Notes under the pieces: model-generated
The model's database searches: none
Seen by the model: only the letters and a program-made list of their open reading frames with translations
What the model was told of the DNA's origin: nothing
Assembly: GCA_029204225.1 (NCBI GenBank)
Contig: CM055111.1
Location: 20,281,003 to 20,345,002 of the forward strand
Source: Diphasiastrum complanatum
Lineage: Eukaryota > Streptophyta > Lycopodiopsida > Lycopodiales > Lycopodiaceae
Length of the DNA: 64,000 bases
Reading direction: 5' to 3'
Made by a program: the position numbers and the translations under genes
Shown here: positions 11,416-20,990 of the stretch, one piece after another
Layout: the number at the start of each line of letters is the position of its first letter
Numbering within the stretch: position 1 is the stretch's first letter

Positions 11416-12895
11416 CCAAGTGTCTATGGAGTAGTCTATCTCAGTGATGTTGTAGAACTTCATAAAGTAAAATATGACATTGTCTCAAAATAGAAGTTCT
11501 CAAAGTAATGAAGTATCTCATTTACCAGATTTGTGCTATGGGTGGAAAATATGGGATATCGGAATTGCAGAAGTGAACTGGATTTAAAATGTTATAAAAT
11601 CCTATTAATGTGAACTGGACCATCAGCTGTTGACCTATAACACTCATTGTGAATCTAAATAGATAATCATTGAGAGAGAAGACAAAATTATGGAGGATAA
11701 AAATGCAATAAATACAAACATAGACAGTTAAAAGCATGAACATAAGAAGACACAACTCTTGTCTTCGTTGTTGCCGTGTACCTGGCAACTGAGCCCTTGA
11801 GGTATCTGCATGTTGAGCTCCGGAGGTGCAGTTGCTTGTGGATTCTGGGGTGGGCTTCTTGGCTTGTGTACCAAAGAGAGGATACCGGTGTTGACTCATT
11901 TGGCCTGGGATCCCAATGGTGAAGTACCTGGTCACCTAAATATAGATCTTTATTGTGCAGGTGATGGTTATGCCAAGCTTTTTGACATCGTTTGTTAACT
12001 AGTTGTGCGTGATAAGATATTAGTCTTGTCTCGCATAACTGGGCTAACGTAAACAGCTTGGTTTTGACTTGTTGTTCGATTGAAGCTTTTTCATAGAGAT
12101 CTGTTGAAAAAGCCTTTGTAACTCTTAGCAAAGGTACTAAGAATTCTACGGACATTACCGCTTCTTGACCGTATACTAAGTGGAAAGGGGTTACCCACCC
12201 AGTGGCTTTCTTCGAGGTGGTGCGGTAAGCCCAAATAGCTGAGAAAAGTTTTGTTTCTCAATCAGAGCAACTGGTTTCAACTATCTTGGTTAGAATTTTA
12301 CAGATCGTCTTGTTAGTTGATTCAGCCTGGCCATTACACCTAGGATAGTACGGTGTACTTTTTTGTGAACAACAAGGTAATGGCGTAGGAGATTATCAAT
12401 GACAACATTTAAAAAATGCATGCCGCGATCACTAACAAGCTCAATGGGACAGCCAAAACGGGTAATAATGTTTTCGTAAAGAAAACGTGCAACTGTTTTT
12501 GCATTGGCGTCCTTCGTTGCTCGGGCCTCTACCCACTTAGTGGCGTAATCTGTGGCTATGAGGATGTATCGAGCTTGGGTATGTTTCGCTGCTGGACTGA
12601 TGGGTCCAACAAAGTCAATCCCCCACTTATGGAAGGCTTCGCCTTCTATAATGAGAGTCAATGGTGTGAAGTCTGCTTTGGTATTTTTCTTTGCACTTTG
12701 ACAGACATCACATGCTTTAATGACAACAAACGTGTCTTTAAACAAAGATGGCCACCACAATCCTGCTCGAAGGATAATCTTCGCTGTGGCTCCAGCAAAA
12801 AAGTGGCCACCTCCAATGCCCTCATGAGTCTGAGATATTATCGGTCGTATCTCAGATTCAAAGGCACATCGTCTTTGAGTTTGAAAAAAAAACAT
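11416..12895 (-). pseudogene. Tat-type Ty3 integrase and adjoining ORF fragment
   Basis: The minus strand from 12895 encodes a Ty3 integrase, the enzyme that inserts element cDNA into the genome. Visible are the HHCC zinc site (H...GGGHFF...CDVCQ), WGIDFVGPI with the first catalytic Asp, YILIATDYATKWVEA, and SDRGMHF with the second Asp. After a frameshift near 12360 comes CNGQAESTNK with the catalytic Glu. The C-terminal part reaches KDLYLGDQVL (about 11930), then shifts into a segment sharing DTSRAQLPGTRQQR with the ORF at 7.5 kb. RT, RNase H and LTRs are absent. The right edge abuts a SWIM fragment; the left edge is the CACTA insertion. Confidence 0.85.
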
Positions 12896-13216
12896 AATAC
12901 ATATGCTTGCACGGAACATACCTATTTGATGACAAAATCGAAACATGTGCATGACGGCTCACAACTTAGGGTCACTTGGTATGTTGATCCTGTGTTGCTG
13001 CTATCATAGCTCTCTATTTTAAAAATTTCTACATCATTGTTTTGATTTCTATCAACTTGAAGTACTTTACAGTTCAAGCTAAGTCCTCTACTAATTCTCT
13101 CTTTGGCAGCCACAGAAACACCAGATCTTTTTCGCATGACCTTTCTTTTGCCAGATGACATAGGGTCTCCTACATGTTGCTGTTCACCAACATTATGGTC
13201 CTCATCTTCATAGTTG
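12896..13216 (-). pseudogene. SWIM zinc-finger fragment (MULE/FAR1-like transposase candidate)
   Basis: A minus-strand frame carries an acidic stretch (YEDEDHN), a Lys/Arg-rich segment, and then CEPSCTCFDF. One base of frameshift later it reads NRYVPCKHM. Together these give the C-x-C...C-x-H pattern of a SWIM zinc finger, which is found after the catalytic domain in MULE and FAR1/FHY3-type transposases. Only this C-terminal part is present. The LTR at 13217 starts immediately at its upstream edge, so an Athila/Tat-type element appears to have inserted into it. Confidence 0.55.
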
Positions 13217-14041
13217 TGTTGGTGGTATTCCCAACAAAGTGTAAATAAATAAAAACATCCAATAAAATGTGTTGTGAGGGCATGGCATCCTGCATGTATA
13301 AGCCCATGGCCCAATGAGCACGCAAATAAAGTTGTAAATAAAATAAACATGACTTGGGCCTTGGAATTAAAATAAAACTAGAGGCCCAATGTCATTTTTG
13401 AACTTAGAGATCACTTTTTAGAGTTGGGTCCAAATTGGGACTCACATGAATCTTGTGATTTCTAATGTACTTTTTGTGGACCCTTGGATCAAGTTGGGTC
13501 CAAAGTGAATGGATATGATCATTGTGAATAGTAGCCAATAGGATTGAGGGGTAAGGGCCTTTCCCATTTTATAAAAAGGCACCATTTGTACACTATTTCA
13601 ATGCTTAATGAGAAGGAGGAAACTCTACCATTTTTGGAAGAGAAGCATTCTCATTTGCTATTCACTACTTGCTAATGCTCTTGATTGTGTTTTCCATTGC
13701 TTTCTATTTCCATGTTTATTGTTTGCCATAGTGAATGCTTTTCCATTAGCAAGCATAAGGAGCATTTGAGCTAACCTCCACCCTCACTCTCTATCTCTCT
13801 CTCTTTCTCTCTTCTCTTCTCAACCTCTTATTTTCTATCCCTTTCCTTCATCCAAATCATGATGAAAGTTAGTGTAGATGAGTAGAGTTAAAGGAGAATA
13901 GTGTTAGTGGTGATTAGAGTTAAGGGAGAAAGTAGGAAATTAACTAAAAGTAGCATCTATGCATAGTTAGGTACTTATCCAGTGATCTAACCCTTGTTGA
14001 CAGGCAAGAGAGCTATACTACGCGAGATCTTTGACCCTACA
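13217..14041 (+). repeat. 5' LTR of the Athila/Tat-type element
   Basis: The LTR starts TGTTGG and ends CTACA one base before the primer-binding site, giving the TG...CA form. A TTATAAAAAGGCACC promoter motif lies near 13570, followed by a CT-rich stretch (13790-13830). Its partner copy is inverted at 1546-2165. Confidence 0.75.
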
Positions 14042-14042
14042 G

Positions 14043-14060
14043 TGGCGTCGTTGCCGGGGA
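14043..14060 (+). other. Primer-binding site complementary to tRNA-Asp
   Basis: TGGCGTCGTTGCCGGGGA matches the plant tRNA-Asp primer site known from Athila/Tat elements, with one C-to-T difference at base 6. It lies one base after the CA end of the LTR, where minus-strand DNA synthesis starts. Confidence 0.85.
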
Positions 14061-14409
14061 TAGGTTTCCACTAACTAGTTTAGCTGCATTTTACTATTTT
14101 CTTGCTTTTTAGAGTAGTTTTAGGTAGATTTTTGGGTGTTTAGAGTTAGTTTTTTGTATTTTTTTTGTGTTTGGACTATTCACAACTAGCAGAGGAGGTG
14201 TGAGAGGGTAGAGGAGGCCCTGAACAGCCTCTAAGGGCTTGAAACCCAAACCGACCAGCCAAAAAACCCAAAAAACACACTAATCTGTATTTTGGAGGGA
14301 AAAAGAGCTTAAAATCTTATCAAATTTTTATATCTCCAGATCAGTGAGAATTAACCCTTACATGACTGGCAATAGCTCCAGGGTACTGTCCCAGACCTGC
14401 ATAGAAGTC

Positions 14410-15053
14410 TGCGAGAGTTAGTTCCAAGCAGATTGTAAAAATCAGAGAAAAATCATAAAAATTTCAAAAAGCCCTTGAAAAAATCCAAAAAAAAATTCAA
14501 ATCCTCATAAGAATTCTCGTAGAGCCCTCTGAAGTTCCATCTCAGTGAAACCAGGACACAGAGAAGCTTGCGAGAGTTACTTTGATGTCTAAGTGTCTGT
14601 GCAAGAGTTCCCAGTGAAAAAAAGACGGGAAAGTACCAGTGAACCCTCGCAGACAGCAAAATTTTCAATTCCAGTGGTCAAGAACTCTCGCAGAGGATTT
14701 TGAAGTTCCATCTCAGTGAGACCATGACACAGAAGAGCTTGAGAGAGTTAGTCTGACTCTAGTGAGCAGAAAATTGGATTTAAGTGCTAAAAAAATCACT
14801 AAAAAGAGAAGATCCAGCAAATCCTTCCAGTAAGAACTCTCGCAGACCCTCTCAATCGATTCTGAATGGCAATTTACATCGGTGATGAAGCCTGCGAGAG
14901 TTAATGTGAAGATCTGGTGAAGATCAAGCCAAAAAAATGGTTTTGAACCCTCGCAGACAGTGAAATTTTCACTTCTTGCGAGAGTTTACTCTTGCAAAGA
15001 ATTCTATAGTATGATCTGTCCAGATCCAGCTACTGTGAACCTTGCAAGAGTTA
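14410..15053 (+). repeat. Leader with alternating complementary decamers
   Basis: AACTCTCGCAGA-like words lie at 14511, 14642, 14683, 14835 and 14946. Their reverse complement TGCGAGAGTTA-like words lie at 14410, 14569, 14740, 14893, 14977 and 15043. They mostly alternate. A 170-bp direct duplication (14514-14579 against 14684-14750) includes one of each. The RNA could fold into several alternative hairpins between the primer site and gag. Confidence 0.7.
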
Positions 15054-15333
15054 CTTCCCAGAGATCTAAAAGATATCAAGCTATTTACCTGCAGCAACCA
15101 ACCCTTGCACAAGATAACCCTCTCAGACAAGATCAGTGGAAAGATCCGCATCAGATCCAGCTACTATCAAAATCTCAGATCAATCAGTGCAAGGAGTAAA
15201 ATGTTATCAGGGAAAAACCATCGTAAAAGGCCTAAAATTCATTTTCGGCCGATCAAATCGATCAGATACTTGAAGATCCAGACTACATCCTACTGTATAA
15301 GCAAGATCCAATCACTTTGGAACCCACCATCGG

Positions 15334-16889
15334 ATGAATCTGAGATCGGGACGATCAATAGCACGAAGGATAGCAAATCAGGCACCACACCTTCTCAGAT
15401 TAGCAGTTGAGGAACAAGAGCCAGAACCGGAACCAGCACCAATGGATCCAATGGGCCAACCCATACTTGTCGCTCCCTTGCAAGCAGTCCGAAGAGCACC
15501 ATGGATGGAGATGCCAAAATATGACGGATGATCAGATCCCATCCGATTCCTCCAGATCTACGAGCAAGCTTGTGAAATCTACGGCGAACGGACACCTGCG
15601 GAGAAGCTGATGCTACTCCCTATGTCCTTACTAGTAGTGGCTCAGGATTGGTTTTTCAACCTGTCAGAGGAAGAGAAATCCACTTGGGAAGCGGTTAAAG
15701 CGGCTCTCATTACGCGCTTTAAACCAAGAAGTTTCCTGGAAGACCTGTTTCTCCTGTTGAGCAAAGTCAAGATGGGAAAACGAAAAAGAGTCTGAGACTA
15801 TATTGAACGGGTCAAACATCTATGATCTGAGTGCAGTGTAGCTCTGACTCCCAATCACACGGTGATCATGTGGCTCCTAGCCGGATTACCACGAAGCATC
15901 AGAAGAGAATTGAAACGACGGGAGCAGTACGCTACTCTACAAGAAGCTATGGAAGATGCCATCAGGGAAGAGGATGAGGGATCTGACGACGAATATCCTT
16001 CCACCCACACTCCTACTCCCTCGATCGCATCATCATCATCAAATGCATCCACTCTATCCTGAGAACTGCTGCTGGAGCAAATGACAAAATTACACAAATA
16101 GCAAATGGAGCAACTTACGGCGCAGTTTGACCAAAAACTGAAAGCCTTACAAGGAACTGTAGCAGTAACTCCGCATCAACCGGAACCAAACCAGCTGCAG
16201 TATCCTCGATAGGAGAATGTATGGTGTTCAGTTTGCACGCAAAACCATACAACAAACGAGTGTCCAGTCCTAAAGCAAAATCTAAGACTGACACATAGAT
16301 TCTGCCATCTGTGCAATGCAACGTCGCACGATATGACATTTTGCCCATTTAACCTCGGGATTGTTCAAGAGAAGAGAAGTCCTTACCAAACTTCCTATCC
16401 TTATCATCAAGGGGCACCCAACGCGGCACCAAGGTACGACGCACCAAATCAACCATAGCGTATGGCCTTACCTGCTCCACCAGGGCCAACCAATCAACAA
16501 GTGGCCCATGTAAACCTAACAGCATCAGAACCAGAGATGCAAATGCCACCTCAACCTGAGCAGCAGCAATGGTACGGACCAGATGAAGCATTTATGAATC
16601 TTGCCGTAAATGAAATGTTTCGGCCTATGCAGCTCAAACTCAGCGCCAAGGAAGAAGAAATTACGCCTGCTACGCATGCGGCGAAGGACACATAATAGCA
16701 GAATGTCCCTACAAGGGACAATATACAACCTCCTGCCGAGAATGCAGCTATGGACACTGTTATAAGAATTGTCCATTTAAACATGGAACCAGTGCACCTC
16801 TTAACCTCATTGCCATACAGCAACCAGCAGTTCCAACGGGGATGCCATCGGAAGGTCGACAATTCCATGCTCCTGTGTTAGCTGTTACG
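15334..16889 (+). pseudogene. Gag of the Athila/Tat-type element with four zinc knuckles
   Basis: The start MNLRSGRS matches the usual Gag opening of this group. One frame runs 15334-16695 through several in-frame TGA/TAG codons. The capsid-like part includes WFFNLSEEEKSTWEAV and FKPRSFLEDL (15650-15760), then a Glu/Asp-Ser linker. Four CCHC knuckles follow: CSVCTQNHTTNEC (about 16231) and CHLCNATSHDMTFC (about 16305), then after a frame change near 16665 CYACGEGHIIAEC and CRECSYGHCYKNC (to about 16780). Most plant Ty3 Gags have one or two knuckles. The product would bind element RNA, but this copy is broken. Confidence 0.85.
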
Positions 16890-17138
16890 TGAGCACAGAA
16901 GAGGAAGGAAGTGGCTCCCTCACCACCACCATCGATCACTGACGACCAGCCCTCAACTTCAGTGCCATATCCAAATGTGAGGGAAGAGAGAAGACAATAC
17001 TAGAAAATAAGACATTGGGTACAGAAAGCACAAGCGGAGGAAAAAGAGCAAGAATGAGACCATCCCACAGAACCTCCAGGCGACATCAAACAGGAACCGC
17101 AAACAGGCTCACCACTGTGCACTGATCAGAATGATCGG

Positions 17139-17881
17139 TTGCATCTACATGAACTACCTTTTCACATGGTGGAGCCCGAGGAATCACGCACTGAAAGGCT
17201 CAAACTTTTACTGTCAAGCCATTTTAGTTTACCACTCGGGGAACTACTACGGATTGCACCACAAGCGAAAAGCCTTCTAGCTGAATGGGCCAAAGCGGAT
17301 GAGGAGCCAGTAGTGCCTGAGCCCATATATTGTGCGGGCTATGATGAAACAAATAATGTCCTCCACATTGGAGTAGCATGGGAAAGTGAGGAACACAACA
17401 TCACTTTGCCAATCAAACACAAGAGATACGAGAACAAGGTGACAGTGGTAGATGGAGGATCGGGTGTTAATCTGATCTCCACTACTTTATATGAAAAATG
17501 AGGTCTACAAGGATTGAAGCCAGCAAGATTCGCCATCAAGCTAGCAGACCAATCCTGTGTGAAACCAAAAGGTGTAGCTGCCGATATCCCCATCAAGATA
17601 GCAGGCATGCAGTTTGTGATTACTTTTGTAGTCATGGATATACCTGAATCTCCATCTGCATACCGAGTCTTACTGGGAAGACCATGGTTGAGGACTACGC
17701 AAGTAGTACACAACTGGGGTACAGGGAAACTCACCTTCAAAAACAGAGAACAGGCTGTAAAGGTTGATCCAACCACATGGGTAGTGAAAAGGTTGATGAC
17801 GGATCATCCACGACAGATCATACGATTGATCGCCCAAGGCCAGCCAAGGGAGGTCACTATCATTCAGAGATGGATGTCATG
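17139..17881 (+). pseudogene. Retroviral-type aspartic protease domain
   Basis: The protease matures the Gag-Pol polyprotein. The active-site block is VVDGGSGVNLIS at about 17450, with the DGG form common in Tat-type elements, and the second conserved block VLLGRPWLR lies at about 17670. A TGA (17499-17501) interrupts the domain between them; the frame is otherwise shared. It follows gag after about 250 bp of Pro/Glu-rich linker with stops. Confidence 0.8.
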
Positions 17882-18720
17882 AGATGGACAGATGCATTAG
17901 CAACTATTGACTGCCAAGCATTTCAATATGAATCAGATCCAGAACCGAGTACATCTTCACCCAAATGTTACACTATGGACACACCAATCACATTTGGGGT
18001 GAATATGATAAACGTAGCATGGCTGTCAGCGGAGCCTATTGAAAACCCAGTGGACGATGATCTAGTCCCTTGGCAACATGCTCTAACTTATAATAAGGAG
18101 GTTGAGCTGACTGATGAACATGTCCTACATCACATGGACCCAGATCGTTACAGAACCAAGAAGGTACCAGCTCAACCACCACAAAATTCTGCTATGGCGA
18201 AATTCTCAAGGATCGATCCACCCAAGGCACCTGTGAATAAGAAGAATTAGTTGAAGCAACGCTACAACCAGGTGATCCGATGGAGTGACCTACCCGAAGA
18301 GGCGATAGCTACAGTAAACATTGATATTCGCAACCATGAGGCGAATGTCACAGCAGTCCCAAAGAAAGACAACAAGGATGAACCCACCAAAATGACAAAA
18401 AAGAGCAAAAAGAAGGTGTTGGATTCCTTGAAGTCACTCCAGTTGGACTCAAACACAGTGTCATCTTCTGCTGAAAGAGGAATCTCGACGAGCTCCCGTT
18501 CACGAGATGTCTGATACTTTCAAGAACTATACTTTGGACAACGTGGTAATCATGATGACGCAAGCCCAACGAGAACCTTATCAAAGTCAGACACCAGCAG
18601 AACAAGTCTTCGAGGGACCTGCACGAACACAGCCAATGAATCTTGCGGAGCCAGGAGAAGAAGAAAGGATAGTGCATGTGGGAGAGCAGTTAGCACCCAC
18701 GCAGTTCAAGAGACTATGAT
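17882..18720 (+). pseudogene. Protease-RT linker of the Athila/Tat-type element
   Basis: About 280 codons in three successive frames (17777-18250, 18251-18514, 18507-18719) lie between protease and RT. They hold Glu/Asp- and Lys-rich segments (for example KKDNKDEPTKMTKKSKKKV) but no enzymatic motif. I read it as a long polyprotein spacer rather than a gene of its own. Confidence 0.55.
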
Positions 18721-18722
18721 CC

Positions 18723-19620
18723 TTGTTGATGGAATATAAAGACTGTTTTGCTTGGAGCTATAGTGATCTAAAGGGCATTCCGCCAATAGTAGTCCAACAT
18801 ACCATACCTTTGGTGGACGAAACACACCCCAAGGTGAGCCATTACTATCGCTGCAACCCGAACTATACAGAACTGATCAAGCAGGAGTTGCAAAAGCTGA
18901 TGGACGCAGATTTCATTTATGAGATCGAGCACACGGAATGGGTATCACTGATAGTTATAGTACCCAAGAAGAATGGCAAAATGCGGATCTGTGTGAATCT
19001 GAAGGCGCTAAATGCAGTCACCAAAAAGGACCATTTTCCTTTACCAATTACAAAAAGTGTCCTTGATAGGGTAGCTGGCGCCGAAGCCTACAATTTTCTA
19101 GACGGCTTCAGTGGCTACAACCAAGTGAAAATAACCCCCAGGACCAGCACAAGACAACATTTGCCACAGAATGGGGAACCTATGTCTATAAAGTGATGCC
19201 ATTTGGACTTTGCAATGCCCCAAGCACTTTCCAGCGAGTCATGCAGGCGGCATTCAAAGATTATTTGCAAAAATTTCTGAAAATTTCCTTGGACAATCTG
19301 TGCGTGCATGGACCAGATTCAGAACACTTATCCAATTTGGAGAAGGTGTTACAAAAATGCCGCGACTACTAGATCTCCCTGAATCCAGAAAAATGTCAAT
19401 TTTGGGTGACACATGGCTTGATACTCGGCCATATAGTGTCAAGACACGAGATCGCCACAGATCTATCAAAGATCGAGATCATTATTGATCTATCACCACC
19501 GGGGACGATCCGCGAGGTCTACATTTCATGGGTCATGCTAACTATTATAGGATCTTCATTCTTGATTTTGCGAAGTTAGCCAGACCAATCTACAAACTCA
19601 CAACAGATCCATATTAGAAT
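18723..19620 (+). pseudogene. Reverse transcriptase, catalytic motif damaged
   Basis: The block FAWSYSDLKGIPP precedes an RT with LIVIVPKKNGKMRICVNLKALN, FPLPITKSVLD and FLDGFSGYNQV. After a frameshift near 19160 come MPFGLCNAPSTFQRV and then SLDNLCVHG at about 19290. Here the second catalytic Asp of the normal DD pair is Asn (AAT, 19295-19297). The thumb region NPEKCQFWV follows in a further frame. This copy could not polymerise DNA. Confidence 0.88.
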
Positions 19621-19629
19621 GAGGAAGCC

Positions 19630-20290
19630 CTAAAAGCTTTCCAAAAGCTTAAGGATGCATTGGTCTCAGCACCAATCTTACGGCCACCCAATTGGTCCAT
19701 TGAGTTTCACGTGCATACGGACGCATCAAAGTATGCAGTTGGAGCAGTCTTAACCCAGCTAGGTGAACACAAAAAGAATTTTCCAATTCGGTTTGCAAGC
19801 CGACAGCTGAATGATACCGAAATGAACTATTCAATCACAGAGCGGGAAGCGATGGCAATGATCTATGCGGTTAAGAAATTTTGACATTACTTGATGGCCA
19901 TACATTTTGTTTTTTATATGAACCATCAACCCTTGTTCTATCTCATTAATAAAACTTGCAACACCGGAAGAATCACCAGATGGCTACTTCTGTTGTTGGA
20001 GTTCGATTTTTGGATAGTAGCTCGCAAGGGAAAACAACACTACATGGCAGATCATGTGTCATGAATCAAGGGAAAGGAGAAGTTAGCAGATGCTGCCTTA
20101 TTTTACGTGAACACAATACCATAATGGGCTGCCGACATTGTTGAATATCTAATGCATGGCCAACCAGACAAATCACTACCAAAGGCGGCACAACGGAAAT
20201 TGATTTTGAAGTCTAGACCTTATCAGCTGATTGCCGGCCAGTTGTATCGAAGAGGTCAAGATGGAATTACAGCTCCAAAGAGAGTTTAGA
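19630..20290 (+). pseudogene. RNase H and start of integrase, truncated
   Basis: HTDASKYAVGAVLTQ and FASRQLNDTEMNYSITEREAMAMIYAVKKF are typical Ty3 RNase H blocks, which degrade the RNA of the RNA-DNA hybrid. Further on, HYLMA...HQPLFYLI and a DHVS-like tail can be followed through stops. The integrase N-terminus appears (LIAGQLYRRGQDG, about 20230-20265) just before similarity ends at 20290. Confidence 0.8.
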
Positions 20291-20990
20291 ATGGAGAGAA
20301 ATCTTTGATTTTGTGCTTCCAAACCCCAGACCAGAGTTTTTCACACAAATCTATTCTTGGCTTCCTATTCACATTATTTTGACAGGCCTATCCTCTTGCT
20401 CTAAGGTCGTCCTACTGCTTGAACTTTGATGCATCAATCTGTTTGTCAAACGGTGTCCGATTGAATGCACACTGACTACAAACACCAAATAGCCTGCTTC
20501 GAAATTTCAAATTTCCGTTTGTTGAGGTTTTTGATTCAGCCGACAATCCTTGTCTCTGAATCCTCACACAGTCTCAAGCTCACCAAGCTTCTGTATGCTA
20601 AACTCTCTGCACCAGTGTTTCTCCTTCCGTTTTCAACCCGCCGTAAACCCCGAACTCTCAGAAGACAGTTCTCCCGAAGCTCTCTTCAATGGCGATACAG
20701 TACTGTGTACACTCCCTGTATGGCTCTGATACCAACTTAGAATTTGCTTCGAACAAGAACACGGATCATGCTACATAGTAACACAGACAAAAAACACTCT
20801 CCACAACAAGCTCACATAGCAACTGTATTTCTCAAAATGAAATTACACTGTACATATAGTTGCTCACTCAAGCAACCCATGCATGACCCAGGTTGTCGTT
20901 GGCGGGACGCGTGTCCCATCGACTTGCCTCGTGGCGAGGCCAACTGATTTTTATCAACTGATAGGAGCCACAGTACAGTAGCACAGTGAT
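20291..20990 (-). mobile_element. Minus-strand copia LTR, primer site and leader fragment
   Basis: On the minus strand TTGGTATCAGAGCC (complement of 20725-20738) is the initiator tRNA-Met primer site used by most plant LTR elements. To its right lies the LTR (about 20739-20990) and to its left about 430 bp of leader ending at the junction with the Athila/Tat-type element. The LTR outer end is not defined. No gag start is visible before the break. Confidence 0.6.

Larger units (their letters stand above)
13217..20290 (+). mobile_element. Athila/Tat-type Ty3 retrotransposon, 3' truncated
   Basis: The element runs LTR (13217-14041), tRNA-Asp primer site, long repeat-rich leader, gag, protease, a long linker, reverse transcriptase, RNase H and the beginning of integrase. 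At 20290 it stops against a minus-strand copia leader, so most of integrase and the 3' LTR are lost. The tRNA-Asp primer and the FAWSY segment upstream of RT are typical of the Athila/Tat branch; the sub-lineage is not resolved. Confidence 0.85.
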
